Shown one piece after another: positions 7,599 through 14,602 of a DNA stretch of 15,000 nucleotides; position 1 is the first letter of the stretch, and each line of letters begins with the position of its first letter. The position numbers and the translations under genes are program-made. The notes beneath the pieces were generated by a model. That model had not been told where the DNA came from, ran no database searches, and saw only the letters and a program-made list of their open reading frames with translations. Source of the DNA: DATKZH01 sp964475955 (GTDB taxonomy: Bacteria; Planctomycetota; Planctomycetia; Pirellulales; Thermoguttaceae); the NCBI GenBank assembly GCA_964475955.1, contig CAYYZY010000193.1, positions 1 to 15,000 of the forward strand, read 5' to 3'.

Positions 7599-9389
7599 CT
7601 ACTCACGGATCAGCTCGCGGACGGTCATCCCCGAGGGAATCATCGGGAGGACGTGCTCCTGGTAGGGGACGGCCACGTCGAGGAGGAACTGGCCGGGCGT
7701 TTCGATCATCTCTTTCAGGCCGTCGACCAGTTCCGACTTCTTGGAGATGTGCCGGGCGGGCCAGCCGAAGCCTTTGGCGATGGTGACGAAGTCGGGATAG
7801 CGATCCTCGGGCCCGATGCCCACGCCCTTGCCGACCGCCTCGGGGTGATCGATGGGACCGAGGTAGGTGTGCGCCCGATTGGCGGCGTGGAAGCGGTCTT
7901 CCCACTGGACGACCATGCCCAGGTGCTGGTTGTTCAGAAGCAGCACTTTGACCGGGATCTTCTCGCAGAAGCAGGTGCCCAGTTCCTGGACGTTCATCAG
8001 CAGGCTGCCGTCGCCGTCGATGTCGATCACGAGCTTGTCGGGGTGGGCCACCTTGGCCCCCACGGCGGCCGGCAGGCCGAAGCCCATCGTGCCCAGGCCG
8101 GAGCTGGAGAGCCAGCGTCGCGGCCGGCGGAGCTTGAAGAACTGGGCCGCCCACATCTGGTGCTGTCCCACGCCCGTGGCCACGATCGGATCGAGGTCCT
8201 TGGTCAGGTTCGACAGCTCTTCGATGGCGTGCTGCGGGAGGATGCCGTTGAAGCTGCGGTCGAATTCGAACGGCGCTTCGCGCTTCCACACGGCGATCTT
8301 GCGGTGCCACTCGCTCAGGTCCTCCGGCGGCTCGACGATTCGGTTCAGCTCGGCCAGGGCGAACCGGACGTCGCTGACGACCGGGACGTGGGCCACCTTG
8401 ACCTTGTTGATCTCCGAGGCGTCGACGTCGACGTGGACGATCGTCCCCCGTTTGACGAACTCCGAGACCTTGCCGGTCACCCGGTCGTCGAACCGGACGC
8501 CGAGGGCCAGCAGCAGGTCGGCGTTATCGACTGCGTAGTTGGAGTAGACGCTGCCGTGCATGCCGAGCATGTCGAGCGACAGGGGGTGGTCGCCGGGAAA
8601 CCCGCCCAGCCCGGTGAGCGTCATCGCGACGGGGATGCCCGTCTTCTCCACCAGCCGGCAAAGCTCCTCAGAAGCGTCGGAAGAGATGATCCCTCCGCCC
8701 GCGTAAATCACCGGCCGCTTCGAACGCTTGATCGCCGCGGCGATCTCCGAGATCTCGCGGGGCTTCGCCTTGGGAAGCTCGGCGCGGTAGCCCGGCAGGT
8801 CCATCGCGACGTCGTAATCCGGCACCACGCTGGCAAGCTGCACGTTCTTCGGCAGATCGACGAGCACCGGCCCCAGGCGTCCGGTCGTGGCCACGTGGAA
8901 GGCTTCCTTCATCACGCGGGCGAGGTCGCCGGGATCGGTGACCAGGTAGTGGTGCTTGGTGACACTGCGGCAGACCTCGACGATGGGGGTCTCCTGGAAC
9001 GCGTCGGTGCCGATCACAGGCGTGCCGACCTGGCCGGTCAGCGCGATGATCGGCACACTGTCGAGCTTGGCGTCGGCGATCGTGGTGACCAGATTCGTGG
9101 CCCCCGGCCCGCTGGTGGCGCAGCAAACGCCCACTCGGCCGGTCGAGCGGGCATAGCCCTGGGCGCCGAAGCCCCCGCCCTGCTCGTGCCGGGGGAGCAC
9201 CACGCGGATCTTGTCGCGGAACCGGGTGAGCGACTGGTGCAGCGGCATGCTGGCCCCGCCGGGGTAGGCGAATACCGTGTCCACGCCGTGGTTCAACAGC
9301 GACTGAACGACCACGTCGGCGCCGGTCACCGGTTGGGGGATCGCCTGCCTGCTGGTGCCAGTCGTCTGGTTTCCGGTTGCCGTGGCCAC
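7599..9389 (-). CDS. ilvB: acetolactate synthase large subunit (biosynthetic)
   Basis: This 596-residue, thiamine-diphosphate-dependent enzyme condenses two pyruvates to acetolactate, or pyruvate with 2-oxobutyrate, in the first common step of valine, leucine and isoleucine synthesis. The N-terminal domain has FAYPGGASMPL and RHEQ with catalytic Glu69, then TSGPGATNL. The central domain has the YAGGGI segment. The C-terminal ThDP-binding motif runs from GDGS (459) to the paired Asn at 486-487. The frame is open upstream for 80 more codons, but those are low-complexity and unlike the family. A clear AAGGAG (9399-9404) sits nine bases before a GTG at 9387-9389, giving a normal family length. 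Just before the QELGT helix the motif reads GDGSLLMN, close to the usual GDGSFxMN. No small regulatory subunit gene (ilvH) is adjacent. It has the same orientation as the upstream fucosidase, but 703 bases separate them, so it probably has its own promoter. Confidence 0.95.
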   Translation of the reverse strand: MATATGNQTTGTSRQAIPQPVTGADVVVQSLLNHGVDTVFAYPGGASMPLHQSLTRFRDKIRVVLPRHEQGGGFGAQGYARSTGRVGVCCATSGPGATNLVTTIADAKLDSVPIIALTGQVGTPVIGTDAFQETPIVEVCRSVTKHHYLVTDPGDLARVMKEAFHVATTGRLGPVLVDLPKNVQLASVVPDYDVAMDLPGYRAELPKAKPREISEIAAAIKRSKRPVIYAGGGIISSDASEELCRLVEKTGIPVAMTLTGLGGFPGDHPLSLDMLGMHGSVYSNYAVDNADLLLALGVRFDDRVTGKVSEFVKRGTIVHVDVDASEINKVKVAHVPVVSDVRFALAELNRIVEPPEDLSEWHRKIAVWKREAPFEFDRSFNGILPQHAIEELSNLTKDLDPIVATGVGQHQMWAAQFFKLRRPRRWLSSSGLGTMGFGLPAAVGAKVAHPDKLVIDIDGDGSLLMNVQELGTCFCEKIPVKVLLLNNQHLGMVVQWEDRFHAANRAHTYLGPIDHPEAVGKGVGIGPEDRYPDFVTIAKGFGWPARHISKKSELVDGLKEMIETPGQFLLDVAVPYQEHVLPMIPSGMTVRELIRE

Positions 9390-9398
9390 GGAGAACGT

Positions 9399-9404
9399 CT
9401 CCTT
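9399..9404 (-). promoter_or_regulatory. ribosome binding site deciding the ilvB start
   Basis: AAGGAG on the minus strand lies nine bases before the GTG start at 9389. It makes this the best initiation site and excludes the 80-codon upstream extension, which does not resemble acetolactate synthase. Confidence 0.8.
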
Positions 9405-9691
9405 GCGTAGGATAGTGAGATTGGGAGGCTTTTCGGGACGGTTCGCCCCGGGCCCCAGGGCCGATCGGGGCGGACGCAACGCGGGGTACCGCGGCCCCCT
9501 CGTCGGCGTGGAATCGCTAACTCCGAAGTATTCCAGCATATGCGTCGGCGCCCGGCTTTTCAAGGCGAGCTGGCCCCGCTTCCGGCGATCCGCCGGCCTG
9601 CCCCCGTAGGAGCCTCGATTCGGGGGCAAGGTTCGGGATAGAGTGCGCGTGAGGTTGGCCGAAGTTCACATGAAGCGGGGAGTGAAGAGCT

Positions 9692-9717
9692 CGCAAAGGC
9701 GCGAAAACGCAAAGACG
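9692..9717. repeat. short tandem repeat of an 8-base CGCAAAGG-like unit
   Basis: Three imperfect 8-base units follow each other: CGCAAAGG (9692-9699), CGCGAAAA (9700-9707) and CGCAAAGA (9708-9715), then CG. Similar CGCAAAG-type tandem strings are, from general experience, common intergenic sequences in planctomycetes and some other bacteria. The function is unknown. Confidence 0.5.
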
Positions 9718-9852
9718 ACCAGCTAGAGGATCTCGGAGCGGCGGGCGGCCAGATGCGGTGGGAACGGAAGACAACGATGGGAAAAGCAGGAGAGGGGTGA
9801 GTATTCTGGCTTGGCGGGGGGCCCGACGACATCGCCCAGACAGTACCTCAAC

Positions 9853-9909
9853 GTGGGGCACGTTTCCAACGTGCCCACGACCCCATGGCACGTTGGAAAC
9901 GTGCCCCAC
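9853..9909. repeat. perfect 23-bp inverted repeat with self-palindromic arms
   Basis: The left arm (9853-9875) and right arm (9887-9909) are exact reverse complements over 23 bases, separated by the 11-base loop CACGACCCCAT. Each arm also contains its own hairpin, GGCACGTT-TCC-AACGTGCC, preceded or followed by the GTGG/CCAC end. The element can therefore fold as one long hairpin or as two short ones. It lies in the intergenic region between fucosidase and ilvB. There is no T tract, so it does not look like a simple terminator. It resembles REP-type dispersed palindromes, and I recall similar TGGGGCACGTTTCCAACGTG motifs as frequent in planctomycete genomes; that recollection is not proven here. 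Confidence 0.9.
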
Positions 9910-10092
9910 AACATGCACGCACCACGCGCGCATCATCACGGTCAAAGACTCTACTCCCTGCCGGACTCGCTTCCGCCCCCCGAGAGCCACATCCTCTCGC
10001 AAACTGCGGCAAAAGTAGACCGATCCGGCGGTGTCTCCTCTCACCTATTCTTCGCGCCGTTGCGAGAGCGCCGCGTCTTCCCCGATCTGCCG

Positions 10093-11837
10093 CTACGGCT
10101 TGACGGGGAACAACTGGAACTCCCAGATCGTGGGGCCTTCGTTGGCCTCCAGGATGTTGAGCCGGATCACCCGGGCAGTCACCGGCTCGAAGCGGATCAG
10201 GCACTGCTCGCCGATGCGGTTCCCCTGGGCGAAGGTCTCCCAGCCGCCGTCTTCTCGGGCCTGGAGCTCGAAGCGCCGCACGCGGGGGGCGTACGCCTCG
10301 TAGATCATGGCCCGATCAATGGTCTGAGGGCTGCCCAGGTCGACTTCGAGCCACGCCTCGTGAGTGCCGTAGTCGGTGGCCCAACGGGTGTCGGGATCGT
10401 CGTCCAGTGCCTTCTCCGGCCCGTACTGTGCGGCCAGGTTACGATACACGTTCGACGCGTCGGCCTTCGCCCCGGTCGACACGGCCCCCGAAGCGAGTCG
10501 ACCGGGGTTGGCCCCGGCGGCCGGGCCGTCCAGCTCGAGGACGACGATCGTGTCGATCTCGCGGCGGTCCTGCTCCGGCACGGCGACCTCGATCTGCTCG
10601 TCGGACTGCTCGATGGGCACCGGGCCGCCGTCGAAGAGCCGGGCTGCGACGATCTTCTTTTCGATCGGCGGCAGGACGACCGGCTCCGCGCTCGCCTCGA
10701 GCAGGTGAAGGTAGACCCGATTTCCCCGGTAGGTCGATGCCCCCCAAACACCACGGCGGAACGGCCCGCCCCGCGTGTCGTAAAGGCTCTCGCCGTACTG
10801 GGCAAGCCACTCGCCCATCTCCCGGAGGCGCTCGACCTGCCGGGGCTCGATGCGTCCGTCGGGCGTGGGGCCGACGTTCAGCAGGAGGTTCCCGTCGCCG
10901 CCGACCACTTTGACGAGCGTCTGAAGGCATTCTTCGAGCGATTTCATCCGGTCGTCGGGCTTCCACGCCCATTGACGGCAGATCGTCATGCACGTCTCCC
11001 ACGGCCGGTCGGTCTGCATCCGGCCGATTCGCTGCTCGGGCGTGTCGTAGTCGCCGGGCAGCCCGCCCCGGTTGTTGACGAGGATTTNNNNNNNNNNGGA
11101 TCATGCGGAACAGCCGGTGGGAGTCCCAGTCTTCGGCCTTGCCGCCGAGGCCGTCGAACCACATCACGTCGACCCGGCCGTAGCCGGTCAACAGCTCGCG
11201 AATCTGCCCGTGCAGGAACTCGATGTACCGCCCGTGGCGTTCGGTGCGGTAGTCGGGGTGGTGCCAATCGGGGGGCGAGTAGTAGATGCCCCACCAGAGC
11301 CCCGCGTTGCGGCAGGCTTCGGCCAATTNNNNNNNNNNGCCCGACCACGTCGCGGCCGTAGGGAGACTCGGGGCTGGTGATCTTGTAGTCGGTCAGCTTC
11401 GAGTCGAACATGCTGAAGCCGTCGTGGTGCTTGGTGGTGAACACCATGTACTTCATGCCGGCGGCCTTGGCGACGGCGGCCCACTCGTCGGCGTCGAACG
11501 CGACCGGGTTGAACTCCTTGTAGAGATTGTCGTACACGTCGACCGGGATCCCGCTCGGGTTCGACTTCGTGCGATGCCCCCTACGCTCGCCGCCGCGCGA
11601 CCAGCCGATCTCCGTTCCCTTCAGGCTCACCGGCCCCCAGTGCACGAAGAGCCCGAACTTGAGCTTGCGCCACTCCTCGATGATTTCCGGCGGGGCGTTC
11701 AGATAGTCCTCCGAGTCTTCGGTCGGCTGGGCCTCCGGCTTCCCGGCCGGCTCGGCCGCCACGCCGGGCGCGGCCATCGCCAGGCTGATAAATACTAGAA
11801 CCATACACACCACTACGATCGAGCTTGCCCGTCTCAT
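10093..11837 (-). CDS. secreted GH29 alpha-L-fucosidase with C-terminal discoidin (F5/8 type C) domain; interrupted by two assembly gaps
   Basis: Glycoside hydrolase family 29 enzymes release alpha-L-fucose from glycans by a retaining mechanism. The start at 11837 has AGGAGG (11846-11851) eight bases upstream and a Sec signal peptide (MRRASSIVVVCMVLVFISLA, ending near AVAA-like GVAAEP). GH29 landmarks follow: LKFGLFVHWGP (His66), FTTKHHDGFSMFDS (His137-138), GIYYSPPDW, and VMWFDG, whose Asp (codon 11153-11155) is the expected nucleophile, then LVNNRGG and GNLLLNVGPTPDG. The last about 130 residues (from ASNVYRNL to FPVKP) look like a discoidin-type carbohydrate-binding domain. Two runs of 10 N shift the reading frame at 11329-11338 and 11088-11097. 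Excluding the N bases the length is divisible by three, so the gene is probably intact in the genome and broken only by scaffolding. Likely role: degradation of fucosylated polysaccharides, for example from algae. Confidence 0.9.
11088..11097. other. assembly gap (10 N) inside the fucosidase gene
   Basis: Ten Ns separate ...LFRMI from ILVNNRGG. The flanks are in different frames with 10 Ns, so the true length must be a multiple of three if the gene is intact. GH29 relatives usually have about five residues here (of the type RxLQPD), so a real gap of roughly 12-18 bases is plausible. Confidence 0.9.
11329..11338. other. assembly gap (10 N) inside the fucosidase gene
   Basis: Ten Ns separate GRDVVG from LAEACRNAG. 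If the Ns are removed the two sides join in frame through a CAA codon as GRDVVGQLAEACRNAG, which matches the spacing of GH29 proteins. The gap may therefore have zero true length. Confidence 0.9.
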
Positions 11838-11925
11838 CGTCACTGCCTCCTGTGAAACCGCGAAATACCGAAGCCGGCTGCGCGATCGCCAGGCGCGACC
11901 GTCGTCATGCGCAGGCGCGCTTTCC

Positions 11926-11953
11926 ACTATACCCGCGGCCTTCCGCCGTGCAA
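11926..11953 (-). promoter_or_regulatory. candidate sigma-70-like promoter for the fucosidase gene
   Basis: On the minus strand, TTGCAC (11953-11948) and TATAGT (11931-11926) are separated by 16 bases, in an otherwise GC-rich stretch about 90 bases before the fucosidase ATG. The match is moderate and planctomycete promoters are poorly defined, so this is a suggestion only. Confidence 0.35.
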
Positions 11954-12072
11954 CCGGCGCGTGCGGCGAGGCGGCGCGAAGTGGCATTCTGTCGTTATGC
12001 GCTGGAGCGAACAGGCGCTTTTTCGGGGAGCGAAAAGCGACCAATGGGGCCCGGGCCGATGCCCCGCGTCTT

Positions 12073-12555
12073 CTAGCCCTTGTCCCGCCTGGCTTCGAGG
12101 AACGCCACGATGCCTAAGCGGAGGTCTTGGGCCCGTCTCGCCGTACGATCCGGCGGGTTCTCGCGGTAGATATCGGCGACGTCGCCGGCCCGTTCGTCCA
12201 GCAGGCGGCAGAGGGCCCGGGCGGTGAGCTGCTGGCCTTGCCGGAGGCCGAGGCGCCGGCACCAACGCCGGTCGAGCCGCAGGTTGTACTCTCGCTTCGA
12301 GCGAGGTGCGGTGGGGCGGAAGGAGGTGTCGATCACGTCGTCGCACCGGCCGTCGACGTTGTGCTTGCACGGGCCGCAGATCGCGTCGGCCTCCAGCTCG
12401 ATTTCCAGGAGCGCATCGCGGTGCTCGAGCAAGTGAGCGGCCACCCGATGCACGTCGTGCCCGTACGGGTGGGGCTCGAAGCTCGTCTGTCCGCGGCCCA
12501 GGGCCGAAAGGACGTCGACGAAATGATGGGGTTTGATGGGGATGGCGTCGGTCAT
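12073..12555 (-). CDS. DUF1284-like small cysteine-rich protein (putative metal- or Fe-S-binding)
   Basis: This 160-residue protein begins MTDAIPIKPHHF, matching the early His-His motif of DUF1284 proteins, and has a cluster CGPCKHNVDGRC (Cys60, Cys63, Cys71) plus Cys99 and Cys116, with many His residues (29, 33, 36, 41, 45, 65). DUF1284 members are annotated as possible iron-sulfur proteins, with no proven function. The frame is open far upstream, but the ATG at 12555 overlaps the exporter stop as ATGA, which sets the start and suggests translational coupling. A role in sulfur or metal handling together with the TauE/SafE-type neighbour is an inference from this linkage. No signal peptide or membrane segment is seen, so it is likely cytosolic. 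The family assignment rests on motif memory and is moderately sure. Confidence 0.75.
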   Translation of the reverse strand: MTDAIPIKPHHFVDVLSALGRGQTSFEPHPYGHDVHRVAAHLLEHRDALLEIELEADAICGPCKHNVDGRCDDVIDTSFRPTAPRSKREYNLRLDRRWCRRLGLRQGQQLTARALCRLLDERAGDVADIYRENPPDRTARRAQDLRLGIVAFLEARRDKG

Positions 12556-13388
12556 GGGACGCAGACCGCTTTCCACGCGTTGCTGAATGTCAGGCCCGCC
12601 ATGGCGAGCATGAACACGATGAACACGATCCGAACCGCCCGGCGAGGCAGTGCATGGGTCAAATGTCCGCCGAGGTAGCTGCCGAGGATGGCCGTGGGGA
12701 TGAGCATCAGCGCGAGCTGGAGCGATCGGCTGAGGGCGATGTGGTGCTCGCTCCACAGGGTGGCATTCTTGAACACGGCCCCCACCGACGAAACGCACAG
12801 GATGGTGGCCGCCGAGTTGGCGATCGCCCGGCGCAAAGGAATCCGTAGCAGGACCTGCTGCAAGGGCACGCAGATCGCCCCGCCGCCGATACCCAATAGC
12901 CCGGCGAAGAAGCCCATCACCAGCCCCACGCCCCCGATGCCGGCCGCCGGCGCGCGGGGGCGCTGGTCGAATCCGTGCTCCAGGTCGGTGCTTGAGGTCA
13001 AACGGAAACCGTTGTACGCGGCCACGTAGACCATGAACGCCGCGAGGATCATGGCCAGGTAGGCGCCGTTTTGCCGGGCGAACAGCGAGGTGTCGCTCAC
13101 GTAGACGCCCAGCAGGATGCCTGCCAGGGCGCCGGGAACCAGCAGCACGACGACCGACCCGACGATCATCCTCGCCCGCCAATGGGCCAGCACGGCCGGG
13201 GCGGCGACGAACACGTTGCAGATCATCGCGGCCGCCTGGAGCAAGTGCTGGACTGTCCCCTCGTAGCGGCCCACCTGGCTGAGGTAGAGAATCAGGCCCG
13301 GAATGATGAGGACCGAACCGCCGATACCCAGCAGCCCCCCCAAAAGGCCTGCCAGGAAGCCGATCGCCGCTTGAATGAACAGTTCCAT
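12552..13388 (-). CDS. TauE/SafE (TSUP) family membrane transporter, probable sulfite/organosulfonate exporter
   Basis: This 278-residue integral membrane protein has the two-half architecture of the TSUP family: the motif GLLGIGGSVLIIP (about 18-30) near the N terminus is repeated as GLLGIGGGAICVP (about 163-175), each starting a set of about four hydrophobic segments. Family members export sulfite, sulfoacetate or related anions, or take up sulfur compounds; the substrate here cannot be told from sequence. AAGGAG at 13392-13397 is only three bases before the ATG, an unusually short spacing. Its stop overlaps the start of the DUF1284-like gene as ATGA, so the two form a transcriptional and translational unit. 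The upstream intergenic region is shared with a divergent gene and contains repeats that could affect expression. Confidence 0.9.
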   Translation of the reverse strand: MELFIQAAIGFLAGLLGGLLGIGGSVLIIPGLILYLSQVGRYEGTVQHLLQAAAMICNVFVAAPAVLAHWRARMIVGSVVVLLVPGALAGILLGVYVSDTSLFARQNGAYLAMILAAFMVYVAAYNGFRLTSSTDLEHGFDQRPRAPAAGIGGVGLVMGFFAGLLGIGGGAICVPLQQVLLRIPLRRAIANSAATILCVSSVGAVFKNATLWSEHHIALSRSLQLALMLIPTAILGSYLGGHLTHALPRRAVRIVFIVFMLAMAGLTFSNAWKAVCVP

Positions 13389-13411
13389 TAGCTCCTTCGG
13401 GGGGTCGAGAT

Positions 13412-13428
13412 GTGCGGCGAGGTAGGAT
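13412..13428 (+). repeat. direct repeat copy 1 of GTGCGnCGAGGTAGGAT
   Basis: This 17-base sequence recurs with one mismatch at 13656-13672. Copy 1 lies just upstream of the exporter start and copy 2 just before the divergent membrane-protein gene. Its last part is also the left end of the inverted repeat at 13421-13526. Confidence 0.6.
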
Positions 13429-13526
13429 GGGCGCGGCCGCCGGCACGCGCGGCCCTACAGCACGGCAAGAAGCCTTGCAGCCCCGCTGCCCTCAGTGAGC
13501 TGAGGGTCAGAAGCCCTCATCCTACC
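13421..13526. repeat. 106-base inverted-repeat element with GGTAGGATG ends
   Basis: GGTAGGATG (13421-13429) and CATCCTACC (13518-13526) are perfect 9-bp terminal inverted repeats. Inside are a perfect hairpin CCCTCAG-TGAG-CTGAGGG (13489-13506) and a duplicated GCGCGGCC (13431-13438 and 13447-13454). There is no coding capacity. It could be a small MITE/REP-like element; planctomycete genomes carry many GTAGGxTGGG-type repeats by my recollection. It sits in the divergent region between the TauE/SafE gene and the next gene. Confidence 0.6.
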
Positions 13527-13655
13527 GGATGCCGCAGCCCCCAACAACGATCCCCTCCTCAGGCGGGGCGGCAAGCGGCGGACGGCCCGGGCAGTGGCAA
13601 ACGCCCCGCCGGCTTCCAAAGGCCCTTTCCGGCGCAAGCCGGGGGTCGGCGGCCG

Positions 13656-13672
13656 GTGCGACGAGGTAGGAT
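13656..13672 (+). repeat. direct repeat copy 2 of GTGCGnCGAGGTAGGAT
   Basis: This is the second copy of the 17-base direct repeat, one mismatch from copy 1. It ends six bases before the membrane-protein ATG at 13679, and its GAGG part may serve as that gene's ribosome binding site. Confidence 0.6.
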
Positions 13673-13678
13673 TGGGGT

Positions 13679-14548
13679 ATGAGAAGTGGCCGGCTGTTGA
13701 TTGGGCTGTGGGGGGGGGCGACCGTGCTGGTCGACGCCGTGGCGCTCTCGGTCGCCCTGGGGCGGGACGCCGTGGGGCCGCCAGCGTGGCCGCATCCGGC
13801 GGTCCTGGTCCTGTTCGCGCTGGCGATGAGCCAGGTGAGCCTCGTGGCGATCTGGGCCGGTTTCGGGGGCCGATCGCTGGGCTGGAGGGCGGTGGGGCTC
13901 GCCGCGGCCGCCGCCTGGTGGGCGCGGCACGTGGCGTGGGTCGTCGCCCCGTCGCAGATCGACGCCTACGCGTGCCTCTTCGGCTCCTTGCTCCTGGGCC
14001 AGTCGATCGGTGTGCTCGTGCCGCTGACGGTCGCTCGGCTCGCCGGCGCGAGGCTCACCGGATCGGATCGAATGGACCCGGCCGAAGGCGACGCCCCGCG
14101 CACATCCCGCTTCCAGTTCTCCCTGCGGGAAATGCTCTCCTGGACCACGATCCTGGCCATTGTCATGAGCGCCCTCCGCTACTCCGTGGACGAGCAGATC
14201 TTCCCTCGCTACCTGGGCGATTGGCGACAACTGATCGTGTTGAGCCTGGCCAACGCCCTGCCGGCCCTGGCGGCGCTCTGGGCCGCGCTGGGGACCAAGC
14301 GGCCCGTCCTGCGCGCGGTCGCCATGGCCCTGGCGACCGCCGCCGCGATCGGCGGAGGCGGCACGTTGGCCGAAGTCGTCAGCCCCAGGGCGTACGCGGC
14401 CATGTGCGTGCTCCAATTCGGCTGCGTGCTGGCCTCGCTAGGGGTGTTCCGTGTGGCCGGGTATCGGGTGGTGCGCGGGGCCGGGCATCCGGCGGTGAGC
14501 GCGTCGCAGGCCGCCTGCGGATCCGGAGACCACGCCTGCGAGCCCTAG
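13679..14548 (+). CDS. multi-pass membrane protein of unknown function
   Basis: This 289-residue protein is not recognised. It is strongly hydrophobic with about eight likely membrane segments (roughly 6-27, 40-62, 70-92, 97-120, 150-167, 184-204, 210-232, 238-260). A cytoplasmic-type loop around 122-145 is charged (GSDRMDPAEGDAPRTSRF), then RFQFSLREMLSWTTILAI, a motif of the type QFSLRxxLxxTT that I recall from many uncharacterised planctomycete membrane proteins. The C-terminal tail is short, with Cys and Gly. The GAGGTAGG sequence 9-16 bases before the ATG is a possible ribosome binding site and is part of the direct repeat. It is divergent from the TauE/SafE gene and convergent with the PQQ-like gene. 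No function can be proposed from context. Confidence 0.75.
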   Translation: MRSGRLLIGLWGGATVLVDAVALSVALGRDAVGPPAWPHPAVLVLFALAMSQVSLVAIWAGFGGRSLGWRAVGLAAAAAWWARHVAWVVAPSQIDAYACLFGSLLLGQSIGVLVPLTVARLAGARLTGSDRMDPAEGDAPRTSRFQFSLREMLSWTTILAIVMSALRYSVDEQIFPRYLGDWRQLIVLSLANALPALAALWAALGTKRPVLRAVAMALATAAAIGGGGTLAEVVSPRAYAAMCVLQFGCVLASLGVFRVAGYRVVRGAGHPAVSASQAACGSGDHACEP

Positions 14549-14602
14549 GGTTCAGTCGACAAGTAGCGCGTGGGCAGGACTTGGGTAGCCACGGGAGAAA
14601 AC

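Larger units (their letters stand above)
9390..10092. other. 703-base intergenic region upstream of ilvB
   Basis: There is no supportable gene here; the frames present are short and change composition. It contains the ilvB ribosome binding site, a short tandem CGCAAAG-type repeat (9692-9717) and the nested palindrome at 9853-9909. The ilvB promoter should lie here, but I could not identify convincing -35/-10 boxes. Confidence 0.6.

Noticed and set aside
7482..9410. 642-codon open frame on the plus strand opposite ilvB
   Set aside because: It is an exact antisense shadow of ilvB with low-complexity Asp/Val/Gly/His-rich product and no motif.
9390..9629. 80-codon N-terminal extension of ilvB
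   Set aside because: The residues are low-complexity and unlike the family, and an ideal ribosome binding site precedes the GTG at 9389.
11088..11338. Fucosidase as a pseudogene or programmed-frameshift gene
   Set aside because: The frame changes coincide exactly with the two 10-N placeholders, and the visible sequence length is a multiple of three.
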